A DNA stretch of 64,000 nucleotides from Brevibacterium marinum (GCF_011927955.1 NZ_JAATJN010000001.1:744001-808000), one strand, 5' to 3'; positions 8,315 to 17,705 are shown, counted from the first letter of the stretch. Notes: generated by a model not told the origin, from the sequence alone. Made by a program: numbers and translations.

Positions 8315-10009
8315 TTAATCCATCACCTGGAGGCGACCGACCTTCGGCATGAAGAGACGGGGCACCTTGGCCAGATCGACGTCGTGATAGCTCTGCTGAT
8401 AGATCACCTTGGCATCGAAAACGCTGTCGACATCGGTGTTCGCCGGTGTGAAGAGATTGACCGGCGAGTCTTCCGAATCCTCCAGCCAGGAGGCAAGGTC
8501 GGCCACCGCGGTTCCATCGGCGTCGGCGAATGCATAGAGCCGCCAGCGTCCGTCGGCCCGGAAGTGGTGGCCGACGTGGACCGTGTTCGTATCGGCGACT
8601 CGAGACGCCGGCGCGGATTTGAAGCGCATGCCGAGGGGGAAGCCCTGCGCCAGATCCTGCTGTGCGTCGCCGCCGACGAGCCGGGACGGGAGGTACTTCG
8701 TGTCGAATCCGCCGGGAAAGTTGGCGGTGTCGACGAAGAAGTCGACGATCTCCTGGGGGCTCTCCATCTCTTCGGGACTCCTGGACATCATGGCCGACCA
8801 CTCTTTGTCGTAGTCGATGAGCTTCTGGGCCACATCCTGGCGCTCGTCGTTATAGGTCTGCAGCAGGGACTCGTCGCTGCGACCTTCGAGCACTTGTCCC
8901 AGCTTCCAGGCAAGGTTCCAGCCGTCCTGGATGGAGACGTTCATGCCCTGGCCCGCCTTGGCGCTATGGGTATGGCAAGCGTCACCGGCGATGAAGACCC
9001 GCGGGTTCAGATCCGGATTGTTCTGAGCGGCGACATCGTCGAAACTCTGAGCGACGGTGTGACGGACCTCGTAGATGCTGAACCAGGTCACTTCGCGGAC
9101 GTCGACCGAGTAGGGGTTGAGGATGCGGTTGGCCCGCTCGATCGCTTCTTCTGCTGTGGTGGCCAGAATTCTGTCTCTGGTCTCTGGGGTCGGGCTTTCG
9201 AGGGAGACGTAGAAGCGGGTCAGGAATCCGCCCTCACGCGGAATGAGCAGGATGGACCCGTCTTTGTCCGATTGGATCCCACTCCTGGTGCGGAAATCCG
9301 GGAAATCGGTATTGGCGAGTATGTCGATGACAGCCCAGGCCTGAGCGGACGGGTCGGAGACGACCTCTACGTCAATGCAGTCGCGTACCTTGCTGCGTGC
9401 ACCGTCGCAGCCTGTCACGTACTTCGCCCAGACCGTGCGTTTCCTGCCGTGTTCATCCTCGAGATGAACCTCAACCGGATACTCTCCGCTGTCATGGACG
9501 GTCAGGTCGAGAAACTCAAAACCGTAGTTGATGTTGATCTTGGCAGGCCCGTTGGCTGCGCGCTCGGCGAAGTAGTCGATGACACGTGCCTGGTTCACCG
9601 TCAGGATGGGGAACTCGCTGACATATGACGGAGGATCGGGTGCCCGAGCTCCGCGAGCCACCTCGGTGGGGCAGTCCGGCTTCGGTCCCCAGAAGCTCAT
9701 CTCCCTCATGTGGCTTGCCTCTTGAGCAATGGCCTCATAGAACTCGAATGCCTGAAACGTCTCACAGCTGCGGGGGAACAGCCCATCTGCCCGGCCGGCC
9801 GCGAGGCGACCCGGACGCCGTTCGATGATTCGAGTGTGAACATCGGGATACTCTGTCAGCTGCGCGGCCTGAACTATGCCTGAGGGGCCCGCACCGACAA
9901 TGAGCACGTCCATCGTGTCGGGAAGCTCTTCGACTCGATCGACGCCAGTGCCCGCCGCTTCTCTGATTCGAGGGTCGCGGCCGACATATCCGTTGTGGTG
10001 ATACTGCAT
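8315..10009 (-). CDS. FAD-dependent aromatic hydroxylase, truncated by TAA (phenol/3-hydroxybenzoate monooxygenase type)
   Basis: The 564 residues before the stop hold an FAD-binding domain with VLIVGAGPSGIVQAAQL at about residue 35, the middle motif YVTGCDGARSKVR, and VFIAGDACHTHSAKAGQGMN near residue 350, which define class A flavoprotein hydroxylases such as phenol 2-monooxygenase and MobA. AAAGGAG upstream fixes ATG 10007-10009. It should hydroxylate a phenolic ring with NAD(P)H and O2. The C-terminal thioredoxin-like domain is cut by a single in-frame TAA, with the rest of the domain still readable downstream, so the gene is a recent nonsense mutant or contains a sequence error. The divergent IclR gene is the probable regulator. 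Confidence 0.85.
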   Translation of the reverse strand: MQYHHNGYVGRDPRIREAAGTGVDRVEELPDTMDVLIVGAGPSGIVQAAQLTEYPDVHTRIIERRPGRLAAGRADGLFPRSCETFQAFEFYEAIAQEASHMREMSFWGPKPDCPTEVARGARAPDPPSYVSEFPILTVNQARVIDYFAERAANGPAKININYGFEFLDLTVHDSGEYPVEVHLEDEHGRKRTVWAKYVTGCDGARSKVRDCIDVEVVSDPSAQAWAVIDILANTDFPDFRTRSGIQSDKDGSILLIPREGGFLTRFYVSLESPTPETRDRILATTAEEAIERANRILNPYSVDVREVTWFSIYEVRHTVAQSFDDVAAQNNPDLNPRVFIAGDACHTHSAKAGQGMNVSIQDGWNLAWKLGQVLEGRSDESLLQTYNDERQDVAQKLIDYDKEWSAMMSRSPEEMESPQEIVDFFVDTANFPGGFDTKYLPSRLVGGDAQQDLAQGFPLGMRFKSAPASRVADTNTVHVGHHFRADGRWRLYAFADADGTAVADLASWLEDSEDSPVNLFTPANTDVDSVFDAKVIYQQSYHDVDLAKVPRLFMPKVGRLQVMD

Positions 10010-10123
10010 TCTTAGCTCCTTTGCTGTGTGAATCGGTCCCCAGGCTCGGGGGCGGTTCACATTGAAGGGGTCAAGCCCTCGCTCGATCCTTTTCACTCAC
10101 TGCATAGTGATCTGTGGCACTTG

Positions 10124-10138
10124 ATGTCCAATGGACAT
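10124..10138. promoter_or_regulatory. IclR-type operator candidate
   Basis: ATGTCC-AAT-GGACAT is a perfect 15-bp inverted repeat lying 115 bp upstream of the hydroxylase start and 139 bp upstream of the IclR start. IclR proteins bind short palindromes of this size. Assignment to the adjacent IclR protein is inferred from position. Confidence 0.5.
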
Positions 10139-10277
10139 GTTGCGCGCGCTCCACGCGGAAAGCCACTTGAGCCTTCCACTCAACGGAAGTGAATTGCAGG
10201 CTCGCCGGATTGACAGTGCCGCCTTCGGTGACCGATATTTCGTTTATGCAAAGAAGCAGACAGAATGAGAGCCGACA

Positions 10278-11132
10278 ATGATCTCCCGCCCGGTGGTTTC
10301 CGCTGATGCGTCGGGAGCGAGGCACCCGACACGTCCTGAGCCGAGCTCACCCGGTGGTCGTACGGTCACCCACAAGGTGCTCAGTCTGCTCACGACTTTC
10401 GAGGACCCCAGGCGCAGTTTCACTCTCACTCAGATGGCCGACTCGGCCGAGGTTCCGCTGAGCACGGCCCACAGGCTGACGAACGAACTCGTGGACTGGG
10501 GATTCCTGACGCGAACGGCACAGGGAAAATACCAGTTGGGTCTGCGCATCTGGGAGATGGGCCAGAACGTCGGCCAGCAGCTGCGCGAAACTGCACGACC
10601 CTTTACCCAGGATCTCTATTCCCTGACCGGCGAGATCACTCAGCTGGCGATTCGCGATGGTCGCGAGATCCTTTTCATCGATCGTGTCTACGGCACGAAA
10701 CGTGTTCCGCGCGCTTCTCGTGTAGGCGGTCGAGTGCCGATGCATTCGACGGCGGTGGGCAAGGTGCTTCTCGCTTTCGAAGAGGCATGGGTCCGTGAAG
10801 CCTACCTCCAGGGACCGATGGAGCACGTTGCATCGCGCACGGTCATCAATCCTGGTGTCCTGTCGAGACAGCTCGATGCCGTTGCAGACGACGGCTATGC
10901 CGTCACCGTCGAGGAACAGCGTCTGGGGACATGTTCGATCGCCGTGCCGGTCTTCCACACCGGGCGCATCGGTGCCGCGCTCGGACTCGTCGTCGCCTCC
11001 GACAAGGCTTCGACGTTGACCCGTCACCTGCCTGCGCTGCAGGGCATCAGCAACCGTCTCGAGCAGGCTATCGTGCACATTCCCCTCGAAACCCTGCTCG
11101 AGTCACAGTTCGAAGCCCACGATCGCAGCTGA
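10278..11132 (+). CDS. IclR family transcriptional regulator
   Basis: The protein is 284 residues: a winged HTH at residues 30-95 (KVLSLLTTFEDPRRSFTLTQ, then STAHRLTNELVDWGFL) and an IclR effector domain with RVGGRVPMHSTAVGKVLLAF and the C-terminal SIAVPVFHTGRIGAALGL. It is divergent from the FAD hydroxylase across a 268-bp gap with a palindrome, so it most likely controls hydroxylase expression in response to an aromatic ligand. ATG 10278 is used; the SD site is weak. Confidence 0.88.
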   Translation: MISRPVVSADASGARHPTRPEPSSPGGRTVTHKVLSLLTTFEDPRRSFTLTQMADSAEVPLSTAHRLTNELVDWGFLTRTAQGKYQLGLRIWEMGQNVGQQLRETARPFTQDLYSLTGEITQLAIRDGREILFIDRVYGTKRVPRASRVGGRVPMHSTAVGKVLLAFEEAWVREAYLQGPMEHVASRTVINPGVLSRQLDAVADDGYAVTVEEQRLGTCSIAVPVFHTGRIGAALGLVVASDKASTLTRHLPALQGISNRLEQAIVHIPLETLLESQFEAHDRS

Positions 11133-11173
11133 CAAGGGCCCGCCGGAACCGACGAGGACGGCGAACCCTTCCC

Positions 11174-11587
11174 TCAGGGCAGGTCGGCTTCTTTGCCCTC
11201 TTCCTGGTGGATGAGCTGGATGAGATTGCCGACGGTGTCGTCGAGGACCGCGGTGGTCGCGGGGCCCATCGTCGTCGGTTCCTGGGTGAAGGTCACGCCG
11301 AGGCGGGTCAGCCGTTCGTACTCGGCCTGGACGTCCTCGACGGCGAACTGGTTGATGGGTATTCCGTCGCCACGCAGAGCCTTGGTGTAGGTGTCCGCGG
11401 CAGGATGGCCCTTCGGCTCGAGGACGACCTCGACGCCGTTGGTGTCTTCTGGCGAGACCACTGTCAGCCATCGGAAGTCCTCCCCGACGGGTACGTCGAC
11501 CTTCGGGATGAAGCCGAGCCTGTCTGTGTAGAACTTCAGGGCGCGAGCCTGGTCGTCGACCGGAATGCTGATCCACTGTGCCTTCAA
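11174..11587 (-). CDS. VOC family protein (glyoxalase/bleomycin-resistance/dioxygenase fold)
   Basis: This 137-residue protein has two beta-alpha-beta-beta-beta modules: WISIPVDDQARALKFYTDRL at the N-terminus and GVTFTQEPTTMGPATTAVLD with GNLIQLIH at the C-terminus, typical of the EhpR/PhnB-like VOC group. The start is TTG at 11585-11587 with GAGGAG upstream. It converges on the IclR gene. Function could be isomerase, resistance or dioxygenase; metal ligands cannot be assigned. A small fragment of a related gene remains at 7987-8043. Confidence 0.82.
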   Translation of the reverse strand: MKAQWISIPVDDQARALKFYTDRLGFIPKVDVPVGEDFRWLTVVSPEDTNGVEVVLEPKGHPAADTYTKALRGDGIPINQFAVEDVQAEYERLTRLGVTFTQEPTTMGPATTAVLDDTVGNLIQLIHQEEGKEADLP

Positions 11588-11838
11588 GATGACTCCTCAG
11601 TCGTCGTGTGTTCGAAAGTCATGTCGTGTGCTCATTCGAATCGGAGCCGTCGCGACATCCGCTACGCAATCACAATAGGCGGATGATCGTCCCTCGGTCC
11701 ATTGCAGGACCGACTTTTGAGGCAATCACCAGGAGGCCCGCTCGAATCTCAGCCCCCGCACCGAATGTCGGGTTTTCCCCTCCCGGATAGTGGGAGGACT
11801 TCATGGTCGTGCAAGGCTGTTTGCGAAAACATGGAGAC

Positions 11839-12702
11839 ATGACAAACACACAGCTTCCCGCGATCATCACATCGGCGAACGTCACCAAGCACTACAACCA
11901 GACCTACGCGCTCGCCGGAGTCGACCTGAGCATCGGCCTCGGCGAATCGTTGGCCATCATGGGTCCCTCCGGCTCCGGCAAGACAACCCTCCTGCACTGC
12001 CTGGCCGGCATCATCCGCCCTGATGAGGGCAACATTCGCCTCCTGCCCACCGACCGCAGCGCCGCCGCAGAGGTCACATCACTGAAGGAGAAGGGCCGCA
12101 CCGCACTGCGCCGCGAGGTGTTCGGCTTCGTCTTCCAGCAGGGCCTGCTCCTGCCCGAACTCACCGCCGAGGACAATGTCGCGCTCGCCGCGATGCTCTC
12201 CGGCATGAAGCGCCCCGATGCGACTAAGCATGCTCGCGCCTGGCTGCAGCGCCTCGGTCTCGCCGAGCATCTGAGCAAACGAATCGGTCAGCTCTCCGGC
12301 GGACAGGCACAGCGCGTGGCCATCGCCCGCGCCCAGGTCACCCAGCCCGTGGTCACCTTCGCCGATGAGCCCACGGGCGCCCTGGATTCCGCCACCTCCA
12401 CCGAGGTGCTCTCCGAACTCCTGGCGTCGACGTCCGGACGAGGATCCACCCTCGTCGTCGTCACCCACGATGAGACCGTCGCCGCCCGCTGCTCCCGCAT
12501 CGTTCGCCTGGCCGACGGCCGGATCGTCTCCGACTCGCCGAATCAGCCCCAGCAGGTGCCCAACCCGCAGATGCCCAACCCGCAGGCTCCCAACCAGCAG
12601 GGGCCGAATCAGCAGATGCCCAACCAGCAGCCGGCACCGACCCGCTACGAAGCACCCGAGCAGTACGTCCAGAACGCTCCGTACATGCAGAGCAACCGGT
12701 GA
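11839..12702 (+). CDS. ABC transporter ATP-binding protein (LolD/MacB type) with Pro-Asn-Gln tail
   Basis: The ATPase has Walker A GPSGSGKTT near residue 43, the Q-loop FVFQQGLLLPE, signature LSGGQAQRVAIARA, Walker B VVTFADEPTGALDS and an H-loop THDE. This is the MacB/LolD/FtsE-like branch that works with FtsX-type permeases. The last 50 residues are a low-complexity tail of PNPQ/PNQQ units not needed for ATPase function. ATG 11803, behind GGGAGG, would add 12 residues with codons unlike the rest, so ATG 11839 is preferred but not certain. It is followed by two permease genes, overlapping the first by GTGA. Confidence 0.88.
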   Translation: MTNTQLPAIITSANVTKHYNQTYALAGVDLSIGLGESLAIMGPSGSGKTTLLHCLAGIIRPDEGNIRLLPTDRSAAAEVTSLKEKGRTALRREVFGFVFQQGLLLPELTAEDNVALAAMLSGMKRPDATKHARAWLQRLGLAEHLSKRIGQLSGGQAQRVAIARAQVTQPVVTFADEPTGALDSATSTEVLSELLASTSGRGSTLVVVTHDETVAARCSRIVRLADGRIVSDSPNQPQQVPNPQMPNPQAPNQQGPNQQMPNQQPAPTRYEAPEQYVQNAPYMQSNR

Positions 12703-14072
12703 TTCGAACCATGAATATCCTTCCCGTCGTACTGTCCAGGAAATCACTCACTTCGACGACCTCGAAGCTCGTCGCCATCGCCTTCTTCGCCTGCTCGACC
12801 CTTTTCCTCACCGTCGCCGGCGGTGCCTGGGCGTTCAACGACCGTCCCGAGGTCTCCGGATACGCCGAGGTGGCCGACCTCTATCGCATGCTCGCGACCT
12901 TGGCCACCGTCTTCCTCGTCGTTCCCGCAATCAGCTTGGGGGTCGCCTCGGCGAAGCTGAGCGCGCGTCGACAGGACGAACGTCTGTCCACACTCTCCCT
13001 GCTGGGAGCGAAGCCGGGCACCGTTCGGCTCCTGGCGGTCGCCGAGCCCTTCATTCCTGCGGCCGTCGGCATCCTCGCAGGAATTCTCGGATACTTTCTG
13101 CTCGCCTACCCGCTCAGCTTTCTCTCCTTCACTGGTGAGTCACTCGGTTACTCCGCGCTGATGATGCCGGTGTGGCTGCTCGCCGCAGTCGTCGTCGGGC
13201 TGCTCTTCGTCTGCCTCTTCTCGGCTCTGATCGGCCTGCGCAGGATCACGATCTCACCCCTGGGCGTGCGCACGAGGTCACTGGCCAGGAAGTTCCCGAT
13301 CGCCCGCATCATCACGGTGGTCGTGCTCGCGGCAGGAATGATCGGGGCGCTTGTCTTCTCCCTCAACCGGAACCTGCCGACGATGACCTATGTCGTCGCC
13401 AGCATCGTCACCATCGGCATCGCGCTGCTGCTCATCAACGTCGTCGGCGTTCTCGTCATGCGCATCCACGGATGGTTCAGCAACCAGCTCGCCCGCAGGC
13501 CCACAGGGATGATCGCATCCGCGATGATCGCCGATGCTCCCGCGCAGTACTGGCGGCGAGTGGCGGGGCTGGCGATGATCACCTTCATCGCTGTCGTCGG
13601 CGGAGCCGGCACGGCGATGATGCGCACAGGCCAGGGAGATCTCACCGCCGAAGAGAAGGCCATCATGGGCCCGTACCAGTACATGTCCGATGACATCTTC
13701 ACCGGACTCATCCTCACCCTGGCGATCGCATTCGTCTTCATCGTCGTCTCCGCGACCATCAACCAAGCCGCCGACATCCTCGATCGAGCAGCGACGTACC
13801 GGGAACTGCATTCGGCCGGAATGACGCAGAAGATGATGCACCGCGTCACCGTCAATGCCGTCATGTCGCCCATCCTGCTCGTCACCCTCGTGTCTCTGGT
13901 GCTGGGCGGAATGCTCGCGGCCCTCATGGCTTCGGCGAGCGACCTCGGCGATCCTGTGACCATCGCGGTCGTCGCCTCGGTGCTTGTCGGCGGGGTTGCC
14001 ATGGTGTGGGTGGGACTGCAGTTCACCCGTCCGCTGGTCCGCAGCGTCACCGCAGTGACCGCCGCGGCATGA
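12699..14072 (+). CDS. FtsX-like ABC transporter permease, first paralogue
   Basis: The protein is 457 residues with about eight to ten hydrophobic segments and the FtsX/ABC3-type pattern (SARRQDERLSTLSLLGA in the cytoplasmic coupling region). GTG 12699 overlaps the TGA of the ATPase gene and gives exactly the same N-terminal length as the paralogue at 14101 (LPVVLSRK against VPLVLGRR). It forms a transporter with the upstream ATPase. The substrate is unknown; related systems export lipids, peptides or antibiotics. Confidence 0.85.
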   Translation: MIRTMNILPVVLSRKSLTSTTSKLVAIAFFACSTLFLTVAGGAWAFNDRPEVSGYAEVADLYRMLATLATVFLVVPAISLGVASAKLSARRQDERLSTLSLLGAKPGTVRLLAVAEPFIPAAVGILAGILGYFLLAYPLSFLSFTGESLGYSALMMPVWLLAAVVVGLLFVCLFSALIGLRRITISPLGVRTRSLARKFPIARIITVVVLAAGMIGALVFSLNRNLPTMTYVVASIVTIGIALLLINVVGVLVMRIHGWFSNQLARRPTGMIASAMIADAPAQYWRRVAGLAMITFIAVVGGAGTAMMRTGQGDLTAEEKAIMGPYQYMSDDIFTGLILTLAIAFVFIVVSATINQAADILDRAATYRELHSAGMTQKMMHRVTVNAVMSPILLVTLVSLVLGGMLAALMASASDLGDPVTIAVVASVLVGGVAMVWVGLQFTRPLVRSVTAVTAAA

Positions 14073-14100
14073 GCGCGAGAAGCTGAGAAAGGAGTCCGAC

Positions 14101-15474
14101 GTGTCAACAGCAACCCGAGTCGTCCCCCTCGTCCTGGGCCGCAGGACGCTGTCCTCATCGAGTTCGATCCTGGTGATGAGCGCCTTCTTCGCCTGTGCCA
14201 CCCTGTTCCTCACCGTGGCCGCCGGGGCATGGATGTTCTTCCAGGCCCCGGCCGGTCCGGACCCGGGCATGGACGGCATGTACAGGTTCCTCGCGAGCTT
14301 CGCGACCATTCTGCTCGTCATCCCGGCGAGCACCCTGGCGTCGGCCTCGGCGACCCTGTCCGCCCGTCGACAGGATGAGCGCCTGTCCACGATGTCGCTG
14401 CTCGGGGCGAGGCGCTCGTCCATCGTCACCCTGGCTGTGGCCGAGCCGCTGGTGCCCGCGATCTGCGGGATCGTCCTCGGGGTGGTCGGCTACCTGGGAC
14501 TGGCCTGGCCGGTGAGCCTCATCCACTTCATGGGCCGGCCCATCGGCTACGAGAACATGCTCATGCCGGCGTGGTTGGTGGGCGCCGTCGTCGTGTTCCT
14601 CATCCTTGTGTGCATCGTCGCTGCCCTGGTGGGGCTGCGCAAGGTTGCGATCTCGCCCCTGGGCGTGCGGACGAAGGCCCTGGAACGGAAGTTCCCGGTG
14701 GTCCAAGTGGTGATGGCAGCCATTGCGATCCTGCTCCTGCCAGTCGTCGTCGGATTGACGAGGAGCGGCGGTTTCGGGGTGGCCGTACTGCTCTCAGGCT
14801 TCATTGCGGTCTTTGTCATCGGTCTGCTCGTCGTCGACCTGGTCGGTGGGCTGCTGATCAGGTGGTTCGCCTATCTGAGTGGGAATCGCGCTCAGACTCC
14901 GGAACGGCTCATCGCCGCACGTCTGGTCTCCGACGAACCCAAACGCTTCTGGCGCCGAGTCTCCGGCCTGGCCATGACCGCGTTCGTTGCGGCCGTGGGT
15001 GGGTCCGGCATCTCCCTCATGCAGCTCGGTCTCGACGCCGCCGACGGACCTGGTTCAGAGATGCGGGACGCGGATCGGTTCCTCTTCCAGGACATCTTCA
15101 CCGGCGTGATGCTGGTGATGGGCATCTCGATACTGCTCATCGCTGTATCCGCCCTGATCAACCAGGTCGCCGACATCTATGACCGAGCCGACACCTTCCA
15201 GGACCTCTATGCCGCCGGTATGGACCCGGGCACGATGCAAGCCGCCATGGTGCGTGCAGTGATGGGTCCGGTCATCTGGGTGTCTCTGCTGGCCGGTGGG
15301 CTCGGGCTGGTTCTGGTCCTGCCGTTCGCCGGTGCGGCCCTGGTGCTCAGACCGAGCACGTTCCTGACGATTCTCGCGTCAGTGGCCGTCGGTATTCTCA
15401 TCATCAGATCGGGACTGCAGCTGGCGAAGCCGATCCTGGTGGCGGTGGCGACGGCAGGTCGTTCACGGGAGTGA
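14101..15474 (+). CDS. FtsX-like ABC transporter permease, second paralogue
   Basis: The protein is 457 residues, the same length as the preceding permease and clearly paralogous: AFFACATLFLTVAAGAW, SARRQDERLSTMSLLGARR, and GLRKVAISPLGVRTKALERK all recur in both. GTG 14101 follows AAAGGAG. The tandem pair suggests a heterodimeric membrane part of one exporter with the ATPase at 11839. The gene ends 147 bp before dnaB, which looks separately transcribed. Confidence 0.85.
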   Translation: MSTATRVVPLVLGRRTLSSSSSILVMSAFFACATLFLTVAAGAWMFFQAPAGPDPGMDGMYRFLASFATILLVIPASTLASASATLSARRQDERLSTMSLLGARRSSIVTLAVAEPLVPAICGIVLGVVGYLGLAWPVSLIHFMGRPIGYENMLMPAWLVGAVVVFLILVCIVAALVGLRKVAISPLGVRTKALERKFPVVQVVMAAIAILLLPVVVGLTRSGGFGVAVLLSGFIAVFVIGLLVVDLVGGLLIRWFAYLSGNRAQTPERLIAARLVSDEPKRFWRRVSGLAMTAFVAAVGGSGISLMQLGLDAADGPGSEMRDADRFLFQDIFTGVMLVMGISILLIAVSALINQVADIYDRADTFQDLYAAGMDPGTMQAAMVRAVMGPVIWVSLLAGGLGLVLVLPFAGAALVLRPSTFLTILASVAVGILIIRSGLQLAKPILVAVATAGRSRE

Positions 15475-15621
15475 GGGCGGCGAACCGAGTGCGCCGGAGT
15501 GAGCTTGCGCTCACACCCGGATGCCCCCGCCGAGGTGGGTCCTGGGGTCGGCGATCCAGGTACAGTTGGAGGGCGTTGAAAGCGGGTGTCCGCCGACGAG
15601 GTTCGAGAAAGAGGATGACGA

Positions 15622-16959
15622 TTGAGCAGCAATCAGGGGTATGACGGGCTGAGAACCCCGCCGCAGGACGTCGAGGCCGAGCAGAGCGTCCTCGGTGCAA
15701 TGCTCCTGTCCAAGGACGCGATCGCCGACTGCGTCGAGGCCATGGCCGGCGATGACTTCTACAAGCCGGCTCACGAGACCATCTACGAAGCCGTCCTCGA
15801 TCTCTACTCGCGAGGCGAACCCGCGGACTCGGTGACGGTGGCCAACTACCTCACGAAGACAGGTGATCTCTCCCGCGTCGGCGGCGCCGCCTACCTGCAC
15901 ACGCTCATCTCCTCCGTGCCGACAGCGGCGAACGCCGGTTACTATGCCGCGATCGTGCGCGAACAGGCGGTGCTGCGTCGCCTGGTCGAGGCCGGCACCC
16001 GCATCGTGCAGATGGGCTACGACGCCGAAGGCGACACCGATGAGGTCGTCAACTCGGCTCAGGCGGAGATCTACCAGGTCACCGAGCGCCATACCACCGA
16101 GGACTACGTCATCCTGTCCGAGATCCTCGGAGATGTCGCTCAGGAGATCGAACGCAATGGCGACACCGACGGTATGACTGCCGGTGTGCCGTCCGGATTC
16201 ACCGAATTCGACCTGCTCACCAACGGCTTCCATCCGGGCACGATGATCGTCATCGCTGCTCGCCCAGGTGTCGGCAAGTCGACTCTGGCGCTGGACTTCA
16301 TGCGCTCGGCGGCGATCCACAACGGCCAGGCTGCCGTGTTCTTCTCCTTGGAGATGGGCAAGAACGAACTCGTCATGCGTCTGCTGTCGGCGGAGTCGGA
16401 GATCCCCCTCCAGAATCTGCGCCGAGGTGAGCTGTCTCCGCATGATTGGACGACGTTGGCCGCGACGGAGTCCCGCATCAACGATGCGCCGCTGTTCGTC
16501 GACGATTCGCCGAACATGGCGCTGACCGAGATCCGCGCGAAGTGCCGTCGTCTCAAGCAGCAGCACGATCTCAAGATGGTCTGCGTCGACTACCTGCAGC
16601 TGATGAGCTCGGGCAAACGAGTCGAATCGCGTCAGCAGGAGGTCTCGGAATTCTCCCGTTCGCTCAAACTGCTGGCGAAGGAACTTGAGATCCCAGTCAT
16701 TGCGCTCTCGCAGCTCAACCGCGGCAGTGAGCAGAGAACCGATAAGCGGCCGATGATCTCGGACTTGCGTGAGTCCGGTTCGATCGAGCAGGACGCCGAT
16801 ATGGTGCTGCTGATCCATCGTGATGACATGTACGACAAGGAACACGAACGCGCCGGAGAGGCCGACATCATCGTCGCCAAGCACCGTGCCGGTCCGACCG
16901 CGGACATCTCTGTGGCCTTCCAGGGTGCGAAGTCCCGGTTCGTCAACATGCCGCAGTAA
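15622..16959 (+). CDS. dnaB: Replicative DNA helicase DnaB
   Basis: The protein is 445 residues: an N-terminal primase-interacting domain (PPQDVEAEQSVLGAMLLS) and a RecA-like ATPase with Walker A ARPGVGKSTLALDF, FFSLEMGKNEL, Walker B MVCVDYLQLM, and arginine-finger region SRSLKLLAKEL with ALSQLNRGSEQR. It unwinds DNA at the replication fork. The start is TTG 15622 with AGAGGA upstream. No intein is present. It is a core gene, so the accessory material to its right probably entered beside it. Confidence 0.95.
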   Translation: MSSNQGYDGLRTPPQDVEAEQSVLGAMLLSKDAIADCVEAMAGDDFYKPAHETIYEAVLDLYSRGEPADSVTVANYLTKTGDLSRVGGAAYLHTLISSVPTAANAGYYAAIVREQAVLRRLVEAGTRIVQMGYDAEGDTDEVVNSAQAEIYQVTERHTTEDYVILSEILGDVAQEIERNGDTDGMTAGVPSGFTEFDLLTNGFHPGTMIVIAARPGVGKSTLALDFMRSAAIHNGQAAVFFSLEMGKNELVMRLLSAESEIPLQNLRRGELSPHDWTTLAATESRINDAPLFVDDSPNMALTEIRAKCRRLKQQHDLKMVCVDYLQLMSSGKRVESRQQEVSEFSRSLKLLAKELEIPVIALSQLNRGSEQRTDKRPMISDLRESGSIEQDADMVLLIHRDDMYDKEHERAGEADIIVAKHRAGPTADISVAFQGAKSRFVNMPQ

Positions 16960-16961
16960 GA

Positions 16962-16978
16962 CATCTCTTGTAGAGATG
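16962..16978. terminator. Weak hairpin after dnaB
   Basis: CATCTC and GAGATG pair in a 6-bp perfect stem with a 5-nt loop immediately after the dnaB stop codon. No run of T follows, so intrinsic termination is only possible. Confidence 0.35.
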
Positions 16979-17368
16979 CGTCCTACTTTGTACAAATGCT
17001 TCGATACATTGGTTACGCCAGAACTGCGTTTTTTGCTTGACTGAATGCGCTGTGCCATGTATCGATTGAGCTCAGGTAAATGTGGACGGTTGGTGAGCAA
17101 GGTCACTCTTCTCCACAGAATGTGCTAGACCATTGTTAGCGAGTGGGGTGCTCAGTGTTTTTGCGAGATCGTTCATTCTCATAACGAGGAACGCTTGGTG
17201 GACGTTTAAAGTCGACGGTGCCATCCGCAAGTGGCAGTGGTTTAATCGTGCCCCTGGCATTACTTGTCTCCAAGCAGTACGAATCTCTGATTCGCACCGG
17301 TAATAATGGAGACAATGAAGCCGCGCAAAGGACTTCCCTGTCTTGCCCAAGCAACGCAAGTAGCCCAT
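16979..17368. other. AT-richer gap without recognisable genes
   Basis: This 390-bp stretch between the dnaB hairpin and the IS remnant is poorer in G+C than its surroundings. Open frames here give no family-like sequence. It may be decayed IS DNA, but no transposase motif can be read. Confidence 0.4.
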
Positions 17369-17690
17369 CTCGCTCGCCCGCTTGGACTCGGCCACCTCGG
17401 CGCGCAGTCGGCTGTTCTCGACCTTAAGATCAACCGATTCGGTCGGCGTGGCTTTGCCCGAGTCCTTGTGCTTGCGCACCCACACGCGCAAAGTTTCCTT
17501 GCTCATTCTGAGCTCGTTCGCGACGCGGGTGATTGCCCCATTCGCGGTCTCAGCATCGGCTTGGGCATGGATGACGAGCTCGACGGCTCAAGCCTAGAGC
17601 TCGTCGGTGTATTTCACCGGCATGAGAGAATCTCCTTCTTCCAATCTCCCTGCCTCTATGACCACGTGGTGATTCAGTCTCTGCCTCAAC
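17369..17690 (-). mobile_element. IS3-family orfA remnant, left boundary of catabolic island
   Basis: From ATG 17621-17623 the minus strand reads MPVKYTDEL, stop, A, stop, AVELVIHAQADAETANGAI, then VANELRMSKETLRVWVRKH and LKVENSRLRAEVAESKRASE. This is the HTH and leucine-zipper start of IS3-type OrfA, with two in-frame stops (17594-17596 and 17588-17590). No orfB or DDE domain follows. The 5' flank (GATTGGAAGAAGGAGATTCT) is alignable with the flank of the second remnant at 33935. The element reads outward from the island. Confidence 0.8.
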
Positions 17691-17705
17691 TTGCACCCGC
17701 TGAGT

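Noticed and set aside
8000..9628. 542-codon open frame on the + strand opposite the FAD hydroxylase
   Set aside because: It has no family motifs and runs antisense to a clearly conserved flavoprotein; high GC keeps such frames open.
15511..17106. 531-codon open frame on the minus strand opposite dnaB
   Set aside because: dnaB on the + strand shows all helicase motifs; the antisense frame resembles no protein family.
17072..17368. Continuation of the left IS frame to 17072 as a functional 144-residue protein
   Set aside because: Transposase similarity stops after about 46 residues; the rest is unrelated and two stops lie upstream in the same frame.
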